From an uncultured Clostridia bacterium (GTDB taxonomy: Bacteria; Bacillota; Clostridia; Christensenellales; QALW01): DNA of 64,000 nt. This document shows, one piece after another, positions 41,531 through 49,856 of this stretch. Below the pieces are notes generated by a model. It was not told the DNA's origin. It did no database searches and worked only from the letters and a program-made list of their open reading frames with translations. The DNA is taken from assembly GCA_934434555.1 (NCBI GenBank), contig CAKRZX010000005.1, positions 1 to 64,000 of the forward strand, read 5' to 3'. The position numbers and the translations under genes were made by a program. Within the stretch, counting starts at the first letter, position 1; each line of letters starts with the position of its first letter.

Positions 41531-42698
41531 AATCGTCAATGTCTTTTTCCGCTTTGATTATTCTGCCTGTTAAAGCGTCTATTTCATAGTCGAATTCGTA
41601 TCCGTTGCTCTTAAATTCAATTTCGTAAATGCCTTCATCAAGCTTAATTTCAAGTTCCGTCACGGCATCCGCTTTTGCGTGGCTCAATGCCGCTTCCTTT
41701 GCCTTTTCTTCACTTATAATATTTTGATTTTCAGGCACGGGCGGAACATAACCGTCATTGTATTCTTTCTTAAATTCGACTATTTCGCCTGTTAACGCAT
41801 TTATTTCACAGTCAAATTCATATATCAAAGCGTCAAACTCAACATCGTAAATCATTATTCCGTTTTCGACATCAAGTTCAATTTCAAACTTTGTAATCTG
41901 GCTTGCATCGATGCCTGCGTTGCTTAAAGCAATTTCTTTTGCTTTTTCGTAACCGATATACGCTTTGTCACTTGCCGTGCCTGTAATGCTTATGTTTTGC
42001 GGCTTTTCGTTGTTAAGAAGAAGATTTAATTCGTTGATTGACATCGAGGCGAGTTCGCCGAAAGTGCGAGAAGCGTTGTTTTTGAGTATATCGCGGATAA
42101 GCTGTGCCTTTCCGGGAGTGATGCCGAAAGATGATGCCTCTTCTTTTAACTCATCGTTTTTTTCAACGGTTTGGCTCAGCACGCTGAATTTGTCCGATTG
42201 AAGTATTGTGTTAACTTTTTCGGTAAGTTCGGTTTGCAGCCGTGTCCCTTTCTCGGCATTACGGCTGTCAACGCTGATTAAAATCGAATTTGCAATTTCG
42301 CTTAAATACCCGTTTTGCACCATTGAACCTATTAACGCATTTACGGTAACGTCAAGCGAGTTGCCCGAAAAATCCATGCTGCCGACAATGACTTTGCCGT
42401 CGCTGTTGAGCGGGGTGACGGAAAGCACACGTTCTTTTCTGTTTACCTGAATTTCAATGCTCGGATTAACGTCAAGCGAAACGGTTGAATCCACCGCACG
42501 GTCTGCGTGGACTGTGAGTGCGCCAAATATACTTGCGGCGACAACAGCCGCACAGGCAGCAATCCCGATAATTTTTGATAAATAACTTTTTTTCTTCATA
42601 ATAATAAGTCCTTTCTGTTCATTGCTGTCGGAAAGAACAGTTTTGCCCGGTGCACCCGCAGTAAAGGCGCGCCGCACCATTTCATCAATTTTCTTCAT
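41529..42698 (-). CDS. RsgI-like anti-sigma/membrane protein with C-terminal PepSY repeats
   Basis: A 389-residue protein. A 37-residue hydrophilic N-terminus precedes one transmembrane helix (IIGIAACAAVVAASIFGAL). Outside follows the RsgI-type block SLDVNPSIEIQVNRKERVLSV, a helical region, and two PepSY-like repeats (each with EKAKEIALSNA or EKAKEAALSHA, then EIDALTGRIIKA or EINALTGEIVEF). It lies 12 bases behind an ECF sigma gene, so it probably restrains that sigma. ATG 42698 has AGGGGG; an internal ATG at 42599 has AAAGGA and would give a 356-residue form beginning with a signal-peptide-like sequence. Confidence 0.75.
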   Translation of the reverse strand: MKKIDEMVRRAFTAGAPGKTVLSDSNEQKGLIIMKKKSYLSKIIGIAACAAVVAASIFGALTVHADRAVDSTVSLDVNPSIEIQVNRKERVLSVTPLNSDGKVIVGSMDFSGNSLDVTVNALIGSMVQNGYLSEIANSILISVDSRNAEKGTRLQTELTEKVNTILQSDKFSVLSQTVEKNDELKEEASSFGITPGKAQLIRDILKNNASRTFGELASMSINELNLLLNNEKPQNISITGTASDKAYIGYEKAKEIALSNAGIDASQITKFEIELDVENGIMIYDVEFDALIYEFDCEINALTGEIVEFKKEYNDGYVPPVPENQNIISEEKAKEAALSHAKADAVTELEIKLDEGIYEIEFKSNGYEFDYEIDALTGRIIKAEKDIDD

Positions 42699-42710
42699 AT
42701 CTGTTTCCCC

Positions 42711-43244
42711 CTATTGCAAAGTTTTTCTGAGCCTTTTTATTGCCCGGTGGTATTTTGAAAGAACGGTTGACAACGGAATATCAAGTATTCCCGCAATTTC
42801 ACGATGCTTTAATCCCGATACCGCGTGCAGAACAACAATTTGCCGCTCCGAATCGGACAATTCACTCATGCAAGCAGAAAGAACCGCTTTGTCTTCCGGA
42901 TTAAGCGTTTTGTTGTCGGGTAAATACTCCTCTTTGTTTTCTTCGGGAAAATCAGTGTATTTGCTTTTCCGCCTCAAATGCTGCAAACACAAATTTCTTG
43001 TGATTGTAAACAGCCAAGCAAGGGGCTTCCCGAACGAGCGGTATGAATCGGCATTGTTCCTTACGGCAATAAAGCAGTCGTGAACCGCGTCCTCCGCATC
43101 ATGGGCGTTCTTCAAAACAGAAAGGGCAAAACCGTACAGCGCTTCATGTGTTTGCTCGTACAAAATTTCCAAAGCGGCCGAATCTCCCGCGGAAATTCTT
43201 CGGAAAAGTTCATCGCTCAAAGCACTTGCACCGTTTGTTTTCAT
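42711..43244 (-). CDS. ECF-type RNA polymerase sigma factor
   Basis: A 177-residue sigma-70-family protein of the small (ECF/SigI-like) kind. Region 2 is ALEILYEQTHEALYGFALSVL followed by DAEDAVHDCFIAV and KPLAWLFTITRNLCLQHLR. Region 4 is LSDSERQIVVLHAVSGLKHREIAGILDIPLSTVLSKYHRAIKRLR. It directs RNA polymerase to its own regulon, probably on release from the RsgI-like protein encoded behind it. ATG 43244 follows AAGGAG. Its own promoter was not identified; the upstream stretch holds an inverted AATGCA/TGCATT. Confidence 0.9.
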   Translation of the reverse strand: MKTNGASALSDELFRRISAGDSAALEILYEQTHEALYGFALSVLKNAHDAEDAVHDCFIAVRNNADSYRSFGKPLAWLFTITRNLCLQHLRRKSKYTDFPEENKEEYLPDNKTLNPEDKAVLSACMSELSDSERQIVVLHAVSGLKHREIAGILDIPLSTVLSKYHRAIKRLRKTLQ

Positions 43245-43317
43245 AGCTGTTTCGCTCCTTTCAATATAATAATGCAGTAAGAGGGCATTTTATTGCATTA
43301 AGAAAAAATTTTTTTAT

Positions 43318-43347
43318 AAAAAAGCCCCGCCACAGAAAATGGCAGGG
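43318..43347 (-). terminator. Terminator of tRNA-Arg
   Basis: Stem CCCTGCCA/TGGCGGGG followed on the minus strand by a T run, immediately behind the tRNA CCA end. Confidence 0.85.
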
Positions 43348-43350
43348 TTT

Positions 43351-43427
43351 TGGCGTTCCCGGGCGGATTCGAACCGCCGGCCTTCCGCTTAGGAGGCGGA
43401 CGCTCTATCCTGCTGAGCTACGGAAAC
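43351..43427 (-). tRNA. tRNA-Arg (anticodon CCT)
   Basis: A 77-nt cloverleaf. Acceptor arm GTTTCCG/CGGGAAC with one G-T pair, D arm GCTC...GAGC, anticodon stem TCCGC/GCGGA around the loop CTCCTAA (anticodon CCT, reads AGG), T arm with GGTTCGAATCC. The 3' CCA is encoded. Own promoter and terminator. Confidence 0.97.
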
Positions 43428-43438
43428 AATGCTTATAT

Positions 43439-43467
43439 ATTATATTGTAAAAACCGAACATTGTCAA
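43439..43467 (-). promoter_or_regulatory. Promoter of tRNA-Arg
   Basis: Minus strand: TTGACA, 17-nt spacer, TATAAT, 12 bases before the tRNA 5' end. The -35 overlaps the stop codon of the PocR-AraC gene. Confidence 0.85.
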
Positions 43468-44303
43468 TCAAAATGTAATGCTTTTCGCATTTTCAGCGGA
43501 GTAACGCCCATTTCTTTCTTGAATACTTTTATAAAATAGTTGTAATCGCTTATGCCTGTGCGTCGTGCAATTTCGTATATGGGTTCGTCTGTGGATTTAA
43601 TCAGGTTTACCGCCAAATCAAGACGTTTTTTCAGTATGTACTGACCGAGAGTGCAGTTGAAATTCTCATCAAAAATCCTGTACATTTTGTTTTTTGATAT
43701 ATAGAATTCACGGCAGATTTCTTCGACGGTGATTTTTTCGGTAATGTGATTTTTTATATATGAATCAATTTGTGCGGGAAGATAATTCTTGTTTATTTTA
43801 ATCATTTCCGAAAGCCAAAGATATGCGGTTGAGGCATAGAGAATCCTTGACGCTGAATTGATATATTCCCTTGTGCGCGGGGCAATGCCGTCGTAGTGCT
43901 TTGACAGTTTCTTTTCGTTTATTTTAAGAAAACTGCTTATGCTTTTTATTCTTGCGTCGTTTTTTACGGAGTCGTCGTACTTAATCTGACCGAAAATCAG
44001 ATAGCCCAAAAGTTGACCGTCATATATTATCGGCACGGCGGTGTCGCAAAGACCCGCGTGGCAGATGTGTGTCTGCGGACACTGCTCTTCGCCCGCTTTT
44101 CTTAAAATATTCATATCCGATTTTCTGCACAGTTCAAGTCCCTCACGCTTAGAACGAATCATTTTACAAAAAGGCGGCATTTCCTTGGGCTGAAATCCCA
44201 GTTGATGAAAATCTGCGTCCCATATGCTCACGGACAGGTGTGTCATTTCGTAAAAATCGGCAAGAACTCTGTCAAGTTGTTCCTTGTCATATTCAAAAAT
44301 CAT
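43464..44303 (-). CDS. AraC family regulator with PocR sensory domain
   Basis: A 279-residue regulator. Residues about 5-165 are a PocR domain: Cys residues and motif in FCKMIRSKREGLELCRKSD, CPQTHICHAGLCDTAVPI, and YDGQLLGYLIFGQI. PocR domains sense small organic ligands. The C-terminal 100 residues are an AraC DNA-binding domain (EICREFYISKNKMYRIFDENF and IARRTGISDYNYFIKVFKKEMG). Divergent from the isomerase-epimerase pair, which it probably activates. ATG 44303 is behind AGGAG. Confidence 0.88.
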   Translation of the reverse strand: MIFEYDKEQLDRVLADFYEMTHLSVSIWDADFHQLGFQPKEMPPFCKMIRSKREGLELCRKSDMNILRKAGEEQCPQTHICHAGLCDTAVPIIYDGQLLGYLIFGQIKYDDSVKNDARIKSISSFLKINEKKLSKHYDGIAPRTREYINSASRILYASTAYLWLSEMIKINKNYLPAQIDSYIKNHITEKITVEEICREFYISKNKMYRIFDENFNCTLGQYILKKRLDLAVNLIKSTDEPIYEIARRTGISDYNYFIKVFKKEMGVTPLKMRKALHFD

Positions 44304-44386
44304 AGTTGCAGTTCTCCTGTTAAAAATCGTATTGCTGACTTGTATTCGGGAAAATCGTTCTATTTTTCAGATATATTTCTGCTATT

Positions 44387-44415
44387 ATTATACAACGGAA
44401 TGTGATATATTACAA
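44387..44415 (-). promoter_or_regulatory. Promoter of PocR-AraC gene
   Basis: Minus strand: TTGTAA, 17-nt spacer, TATAAT. On the plus strand the same bases contain TATATT at 44406-44411 as a possible -10 for the isomerase gene, without a good -35, which would fit activator dependence. Confidence 0.65.
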
Positions 44416-44438
44416 GAAAAAAGTGAGGTGTGAACAAA

Positions 44439-45830
44439 ATGAATTTTGCAGTTATGTATGCAAACCGCGGATTTTTTCCGGGAGAAGTAATCAAAGATGC
44501 CCGTGATGAAATGGAAAAAGCAATAAAGGAATCGGGCAACGGGTTTATTGAAATTGAGGAATCAAAAACACGTTACGGTGCCGTGGAAACGATAGCAGAG
44601 GGGAAGATTTTTGCGGAATTTCTTAAAGAAAACGAGGGCAGATTTGACGGTATAATCGTATGCTTGCCGAATTTCGGTGACGAAAACGGTGCGTATTACG
44701 CGCTTAAAGACGCAAATGTGCCGATTCTGATTCAGGCATATCCCGATGAAATCGGAAAAATGGATTTTTCGCACAGGCGCGATGCCGTTTGCGGAAAAAT
44801 TGCAATGTGCAATGTTCTGCGACAGGCAAATATCAGGTACACTCTTACCGAAAAATTTGCCGTTTCACCGCTGAGCGAAGATTTTAAGGAAGATTTGCAC
44901 ATTTTTGCGGGCGTATGTCGGACGGTAAAAGGATTCAGGTCGTTTACGGTGGGCGAAATCGGGGCGCGGACAACGGCGTTTAAGACCGTTCGTGTCGATG
45001 AAATCGCGATGCAGAAAAACAGGATAAACATCGAAACGATAGATATGTCGCAACTGTTTGCAATTATGGATTCGGCAGACGCACGCGAATTGAAACAAAA
45101 GACCGAATACATAAAAACACTTGCCGATTTTTCAATGTGGAGCGATGAAAAGGCGGAAAATCTTGCAAGGCTTGAACTTGCGCTTGAAAGCCTTATCAAA
45201 GAGTATTCGCTTGACACAATAGCAATAAGATGCTGGAACGAATTGCAGTTAAAATATAGAATTGCGCCTTGCGTGATTCTGGGCGACCTGAACGAAAAGG
45301 GCATATGCGCGGCGTGCGAAACGGACGTTAACAATGCGGTTATGATGCGCGCTTTAATGCTTGCGTCAGGCGCACCGGTAATGCTTTTTGACGTAAACAA
45401 CAATTACGGCACGGACAAAAACAAAACGATTCTTTTCCATTGCGGACCGTCGCCGAGAAATATGCTTGAAGGCAAACTTGAAATAAAGGAACATCTTATG
45501 TTCAAAAAATCGTACGGCGAGGGGACAGGCGTAGGACTTCGTGTAGGAAAAGTCAAGGCACAGGACGTTACAATTGGCTCAATAAAAACCGAGAACGGGG
45601 CACTTTGGGCATTTTCTTCCGATGGAAAAATTACCGATGACAAAATCGAAAAAGAGTTTTTCGGCTGCGGTGCTGTTTTTGAGTGTGATAATCTTTCCAG
45701 TGACGGTCTTTTGAATTTTATGGCAAAAAACGGATACCGTCATCACGTTGCAATCGCACAGGGGAAATGGTCAAAAGCCGTAAACGAGGCGTTTGAAAAC
45801 TATCTTGATATTAAAAATATTGCTTTATAA
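44439..45830 (+). CDS. L-fucose/L-arabinose isomerase-like sugar isomerase
   Basis: A 463-residue protein of the FucI/AraA fold. The N-terminal part has the Rossmann-like FDGIIVCLPNFGDENGAYYA, the middle GEIGARTTAFKTVR, IRCWNELQLKYRIAPCVILGDLNEKG with acidic metal-site candidates, ACETDVNNAVMMRALMLASG, and the late HCGPSPRNM and HHVAIAQGKW segments. It probably interconverts an aldose and a ketose; which sugar is not readable. ATG 44439 lies behind GAGGTG. 15 bases before the epimerase gene, so the two form an operon under the PocR-AraC regulator. Confidence 0.7.
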   Translation: MNFAVMYANRGFFPGEVIKDARDEMEKAIKESGNGFIEIEESKTRYGAVETIAEGKIFAEFLKENEGRFDGIIVCLPNFGDENGAYYALKDANVPILIQAYPDEIGKMDFSHRRDAVCGKIAMCNVLRQANIRYTLTEKFAVSPLSEDFKEDLHIFAGVCRTVKGFRSFTVGEIGARTTAFKTVRVDEIAMQKNRINIETIDMSQLFAIMDSADARELKQKTEYIKTLADFSMWSDEKAENLARLELALESLIKEYSLDTIAIRCWNELQLKYRIAPCVILGDLNEKGICAACETDVNNAVMMRALMLASGAPVMLFDVNNNYGTDKNKTILFHCGPSPRNMLEGKLEIKEHLMFKKSYGEGTGVGLRVGKVKAQDVTIGSIKTENGALWAFSSDGKITDDKIEKEFFGCGAVFECDNLSSDGLLNFMAKNGYRHHVAIAQGKWSKAVNEAFENYLDIKNIAL

Positions 45831-45845
45831 CAGGGGGAAAACAAA

Positions 45846-46736
45846 ATGAATAAGTTAGGTATCTTCGTGAATTTCTGGGAGCAGAGTTGGAAAATCGATT
45901 ATCCGTATTATATCGATAAAGTTGCACGGATTGGGTTTGATATATTGGAGTTTCAGGCGCAGCCCTTGCTTGATATGTCAGATGATGAGTGCAGAAAAAT
46001 AAAGAAGTATGCCGACGACGCGGGAGTGGAACTTTCGTACAGTTTGGGTCTTAACAAACTTTATGACATCGCCAACCCCGACAAATACGTGAGGGCGGGC
46101 GGAATAAAATATCTTTCGGATATCGTAAGAAAAATTTCGGTTATGGACGGTGAACTGTTTTCGGGCGTAACGTATAACGGCTGGGGTGTTCCGGATTTCT
46201 TTGTTGATGAAAACGGAAAAAGAGAAATGTTCCAAAGAAGCGTTGAATCAATGAAAGAAGTTATGAAAGTTGCCGAAAATGAGGGCGTTACCGTGTGTGT
46301 TGAGGCTGTGAACAGATTTGAATCGGCACTTATAAACACCGCAAAAGAGGCGATTGAATATGCGGACGCAGTTGACAGCAAAAACATAGGCATTCATCTT
46401 GATTCATATCATATGAATATCGAGGAAAACAGTATGGGCGACGCAATAAGGCTTGTGGGAAAACGGCTGCGGCATTTCCACACGGGGGACAACAACAGGA
46501 ACATTCCCGGCCGCGGACATATTGATTTTGACGAAATATTTGCCGCGCTTAAAGATATAAATTACAAAAACAACATTGTTTCCGAGCCGTTTTTGCAAAT
46601 GGGTAAGGAAGTGGGGTATGATATCCGTGTATGGAGGGATATTCTTGATAATCCTACGGAGGAACGGCTTGATGACGGTGCAAAGGAACTGCTTGACTTT
46701 ACAAGGTCTATGCTGAAAAAACACGGAATGGAATAA
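45846..46736 (+). CDS. Ketose 3-epimerase (sugar phosphate isomerase/epimerase family)
   Basis: A 296-residue TIM barrel of the D-tagatose/D-allulose 3-epimerase type. The four metal ligands are visible in their motifs: Glu in VCVEAVNRFE, Asp in IHLDSYHMNIEE, His in RHFHTGDNNRNIPGRGHIDF and Glu in IVSEPFLQM. The sequence matches the DTE/DAE pattern well. It likely epimerises the ketose made by the upstream isomerase. Ribosome site GGGGG before ATG 45846. A terminator follows. Confidence 0.85.
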   Translation: MNKLGIFVNFWEQSWKIDYPYYIDKVARIGFDILEFQAQPLLDMSDDECRKIKKYADDAGVELSYSLGLNKLYDIANPDKYVRAGGIKYLSDIVRKISVMDGELFSGVTYNGWGVPDFFVDENGKREMFQRSVESMKEVMKVAENEGVTVCVEAVNRFESALINTAKEAIEYADAVDSKNIGIHLDSYHMNIEENSMGDAIRLVGKRLRHFHTGDNNRNIPGRGHIDFDEIFAALKDINYKNNIVSEPFLQMGKEVGYDIRVWRDILDNPTEERLDDGAKELLDFTRSMLKKHGME

Positions 46737-46739
46737 GAA

Positions 46740-46768
46740 TAACGGCGCTGTGAAAATCAGCGCCGTTA
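46740..46768. terminator. Bidirectional terminator, epimerase and AEC transporter
   Basis: Perfect 10-bp stem AACGGCGCTG/CAGCGCCGTT, A- and T-rich flanks on both sides. Confidence 0.9.
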
Positions 46769-46772
46769 AATT

Positions 46773-47747
46773 TTATATATTCAGCAGAAGTGCCGCAACA
46801 GGCATAGTGATAACCGAAAGCACGGTTGTAACGGCAACAACTTTGCCCGCATACGGAGCGTCGCCGTCGTAGAGTTCGGCAAACATTGTGGTAATTGCGG
46901 CGGACGGCGTGGAGCAAAGAATAAAAACAATGCTTTCCACCGTGGTATCAATCAAACCGAGCAAGCGAAGTACGGTCATAATAATCCACATCGCTGCGGG
47001 AAAAAGAAACAGGCGGGTGAGGGAAAAGGGGATAATATATTTATCCTTAAAAATGCCTTTAAGATTGATATCCGCAAGGCGCGCGCCGGTAATAATCATT
47101 GAGGCGGGAGCGACCATATTCTTTAAGGAAGTAAGTACATTGTAGAACACGCCAACGGCATTGCCTATAAACGTCGGTTCCGTGATTTTATGCTGAATCC
47201 ACGTGCCGGCACCGCTTAAAAAGATTACAAGCCCGATTGCAATCGGAATAACCGCGGGATTGATAAACGCCTCTTTAAGAGAAATATATTTTTTATCGTC
47301 GGTATAAATAAGCCGTCCGAGAGTGTAGCAGAAAACGTAGAACCAAACGATATAAATCGTGGCGTAAATGGCGTGGTCTGCGCCGAAAACGTCGCTTATA
47401 ACGGGAATCCCCATATATCCGGCGTTGGAAAAAACCAAACCGAAACGAAGCACTTTGCGAATTTTATCGGGGGCTTTTTTGAACATAAGCCGTGCAAGCA
47501 GATAAAACACACCGTGGCTGATAAAGGCGAGAATGAAAACGAGAAGTATATTTTTCAGGATAGAAAAATTAAATTCGATAATAAATCCGTGAAGAAGCAT
47601 TGCAACCTGAGCAACGTAAAGGGTGAAAACCGACATTGACTTTGCAAAACCGTTGCCGGCAAGGTGTGTTTTGCGGAGAATAAAGCCCGGAATCATAAAA
47701 AGAAACAGGGTGAGTACCGATGTAAAAAGAAGCGATATTTTAACCAT
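46773..47747 (-). CDS. AEC family transporter
   Basis: A 324-residue membrane protein with about ten hydrophobic helices, in the two five-helix halves of the auxin efflux carrier (AEC) family. Family-like segments include RFGLVFSNAGYMGIPVISDVFG near the middle and ILCSTPSAAITTMFAELYDGD near the C-terminus. It exports or imports small organic anions such as malate, in unknown direction. ATG 47747 is behind GGAGGGG. Convergent with the epimerase, so it is not clearly part of that operon. Confidence 0.88.
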   Translation of the reverse strand: MVKISLLFTSVLTLFLFMIPGFILRKTHLAGNGFAKSMSVFTLYVAQVAMLLHGFIIEFNFSILKNILLVFILAFISHGVFYLLARLMFKKAPDKIRKVLRFGLVFSNAGYMGIPVISDVFGADHAIYATIYIVWFYVFCYTLGRLIYTDDKKYISLKEAFINPAVIPIAIGLVIFLSGAGTWIQHKITEPTFIGNAVGVFYNVLTSLKNMVAPASMIITGARLADINLKGIFKDKYIIPFSLTRLFLFPAAMWIIMTVLRLLGLIDTTVESIVFILCSTPSAAITTMFAELYDGDAPYAGKVVAVTTVLSVITMPVAALLLNI

Positions 47748-47765
47748 AACCCCTCCGCAAACAGA

Positions 47766-47789
47766 AAAATACCCCTGAATAATCAGGGG
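47766..47789 (-). terminator. Terminator of tRNA-Thr
   Basis: Stem CCCCTGA/TCAGGGG with four-base loop and a short T run on the minus strand, four bases behind the CCA end. Confidence 0.8.
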
Positions 47790-47793
47790 ATAT

Positions 47794-47870
47794 TGGAGCT
47801 GATGACGAGAGTCGAACTCGTGAACCTCATCCTTACCAAGGATGCGCTCTACCTACTGAGCTACATCAGC
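47794..47870 (-). tRNA. tRNA-Thr (anticodon GGT)
   Basis: A 77-nt cloverleaf. Acceptor GCTGATG/CATCAGC, D arm GCTC...GAGC, anticodon stem CATCC/GGATG around TTGGTAA (anticodon GGT, reads ACC/ACT), T arm ACGAG/CTCGT with TTCGACT. Encoded CCA. Own promoter upstream. Confidence 0.97.
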
Positions 47871-47893
47871 AAAATTCATCAGAGAACGTGCCT

Positions 47894-47922
47894 ATTATAC
47901 AACATTGGCTTTCTTTTGGCAA
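47894..47922 (-). promoter_or_regulatory. Promoter of tRNA-Thr
   Basis: Minus strand: TTGCCA, 17-nt spacer, TATAAT, with AAAAAGTGC before the -35, nearly the same as the rpsF promoter. Confidence 0.85.
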
Positions 47923-47991
47923 GCACTTTTTGCAAAAATCATTAATTTTTTTTATTCATCATAATGCAAGATTAAAAGTGAGAATTGAATA

Positions 47992-48020
47992 TTGACTTTG
48001 AAGATGCAAGACTCTATAAT
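47992..48020 (+). promoter_or_regulatory. Promoter of SGNH hydrolase gene (48044)
   Basis: TTGACT, 17-nt spacer, TATAAT, 24 bases before the start codon. Confidence 0.8.
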
Positions 48021-48043
48021 AATAAAAGACGGGGGAATTGTTT

Positions 48044-49027
48044 ATGAGATATTTCAATAATTTTGACGGAAAAATATACGGAATACCGCACTTTAACGGG
48101 AAGTTCGTAAGGCTGCCCGAAAGTGTTCGGGTAAAAACGGGAATAAGTTCGCACCTTGCAGGAAGAACGCCGGGCGTGAGAATCAGGTTCAAAACAAATT
48201 CGGAACATATATACGTTAAATTAAGATTCGACAGAATACAAAAAGACATAACAGTGTCGGCTTTTGCGGGACTTTCGGTTCTTCTGTATAAAGGAACGCC
48301 CGATAAGGCGGTGTATATGGGGCTTGCGCGTCCCGAAAATTATGAAAACACAGAGCTTGAAAAGGTATTTACGAAGGAAAATGTTTTGGAAGATGTTACC
48401 CTTTATCTGCCGAGGGGCGAACACATAGAAGAGGTCACGGTGGGTATTGACGATGACGCAATTCTTGATGATGCTACGCCGTATGAAAATCACAAGCCGA
48501 TTTTGTTCTACGGTTCATCGATAACCGAGGGTGCCACTGCGTCTCTGCCCGTACTTTCCTATACTGCGCTTGTAAGCAGATGGCTGAATTCGGATTACTA
48601 TAATCTGGGCTTTTCGGGCGCGGCAAAGGGAGAACCCGAAATGGCTGACTACATAAACACGATAGAAAAAAGCGTGCTTGTTATGGATTATGACCATAAT
48701 TCGCCTACGGTTGAAACTCTTAAAGCGACCCATGAGCCGTTTTTTCTGCGAATTCGCGAGCACGACCCGCTTTTGCCCGTTGTATTTTTGACGCGCCCGA
48801 ATTTTGACTATGATTGGGATGCTTCTTTAAGGCGCGACGTTGTAAGAGAAACCTATGAAAAGGCTCTTGCACGGGGCGACAAAAACGTGTATTTTATTGA
48901 CGGCGAAACGCTTTTCGGTAATGAACACAGGCAGTTTATGACCATAGAAACCTGTCACCCCAACGATCTGGGTATGATGAGTATGGCAAAAACGGTTTAT
49001 CCGGTATTAAAGCAGATTCTTAAATAG
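48044..49027 (+). CDS. Two-domain SGNH/GDSL-family hydrolase
   Basis: A 327-residue protein without signal peptide. Residues about 1-150 are beta-rich (an N-terminal jelly-roll-like module found in carbohydrate esterases). The SGNH domain follows: PILFYGSSITEG with the nucleophile Ser, the NLGFSGAAKGEPEMADYI block with the Gly, and the catalytic Asp/His near the end in ETCHPNDLGMM. It probably removes acetyl or other acyl groups from sugars; substrate unknown. ATG 48044 is eight bases after GGGGG. Single gene with its own promoter and terminator. Confidence 0.8.
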   Translation: MRYFNNFDGKIYGIPHFNGKFVRLPESVRVKTGISSHLAGRTPGVRIRFKTNSEHIYVKLRFDRIQKDITVSAFAGLSVLLYKGTPDKAVYMGLARPENYENTELEKVFTKENVLEDVTLYLPRGEHIEEVTVGIDDDAILDDATPYENHKPILFYGSSITEGATASLPVLSYTALVSRWLNSDYYNLGFSGAAKGEPEMADYINTIEKSVLVMDYDHNSPTVETLKATHEPFFLRIREHDPLLPVVFLTRPNFDYDWDASLRRDVVRETYEKALARGDKNVYFIDGETLFGNEHRQFMTIETCHPNDLGMMSMAKTVYPVLKQILK

Positions 49028-49028
49028 A

Positions 49029-49061
49029 GCAAAGGTGTCGGTTTTTCTCCGACACCTTTGT
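49029..49061. terminator. Bidirectional terminator, SGNH gene and ABC permease
   Basis: Perfect 12-bp stem CAAAGGTGTCGG/CCGACACCTTTG, next to both stop codons. Confidence 0.9.
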
Positions 49062-49856
49062 TTATCGCCGCGATACCGCTTTTTCTACTAAAACAACGCC
49101 GAAATACATAAGCGCCGACAACAGGCAAAGTATCAGCGTTGCCGAAATTACGATATCCATCTTGAATACCTGACCGCCGTAAACGATAAGATATCCCAGC
49201 CCTGCTTTTGAGTTAAGGAATTCACCCACGATTACGCCTACCCACGACATACCGATATTCAGTTTCAGCACCGAAACGGTTGTGGGCAGACTTGACGGAA
49301 AAACCACCCTGAAAAACAACTGCGACTTTGTTGCGCCGAAAGTTTTAAGCAAGGTAAGTTTTGCTTCTTCTGTTTCGTTGAACCCGTTAAGCACGCCCAT
49401 TATCGCAACGACTATTGAGATAAGCAGTGTTACGGTTATAATAGAGCCGATTCCTGCACCCACCCAGACGATAATCACGGGACCCAGTGCAATTTTGGGC
49501 AGTGAGTTTATAACCACAAGATACGGGTCAAGAACGGCGCGCGCCATAGGCGACCACCACAGAAAAACGGCAATTATAAAGCCGAGAACGCTTCCCAAAA
49601 CGAAACCGGCAATGGTTTCAAGCAGCGTTACTCCTATGTGGTACATAAGCCCCGAAGAGTACAGTGTACCTATCATCTTTATACTGCGCGACGGCGAAGA
49701 AAAAATAAAAGGATTGATAATCCCCAAAGCCGCAAAAAGTTCCCAAAGAACAAAAAACAGAACGAAAATCGCAACTTGAAGTGCGGTTTTTATTATTTTG
49801 CGTTTTTTTACTCCGTCAAGATACTTTCTGTGCTCTGCCGAATACGGATTATTCAT
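49062..49856 (-). CDS. ABC transporter permease, NitT/TauT type
   Basis: A 264-residue inner-membrane permease with about six helices and the BPD-type EAA loop EEAKLTLLKTFGATKSQLFFRVVFPSSLPT. Typical of SsuC/TauC/ThiX-like importers. Its ATG overlaps the end of the ATPase gene by 8 bases. Partners are the ATPase (49849-50592) and very likely the lipoprotein at 51414-52400. Confidence 0.92.
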   Translation of the reverse strand: MNNPYSAEHRKYLDGVKKRKIIKTALQVAIFVLFFVLWELFAALGIINPFIFSSPSRSIKMIGTLYSSGLMYHIGVTLLETIAGFVLGSVLGFIIAVFLWWSPMARAVLDPYLVVINSLPKIALGPVIIVWVGAGIGSIITVTLLISIVVAIMGVLNGFNETEEAKLTLLKTFGATKSQLFFRVVFPSSLPTTVSVLKLNIGMSWVGVIVGEFLNSKAGLGYLIVYGGQVFKMDIVISATLILCLLSALMYFGVVLVEKAVSRR

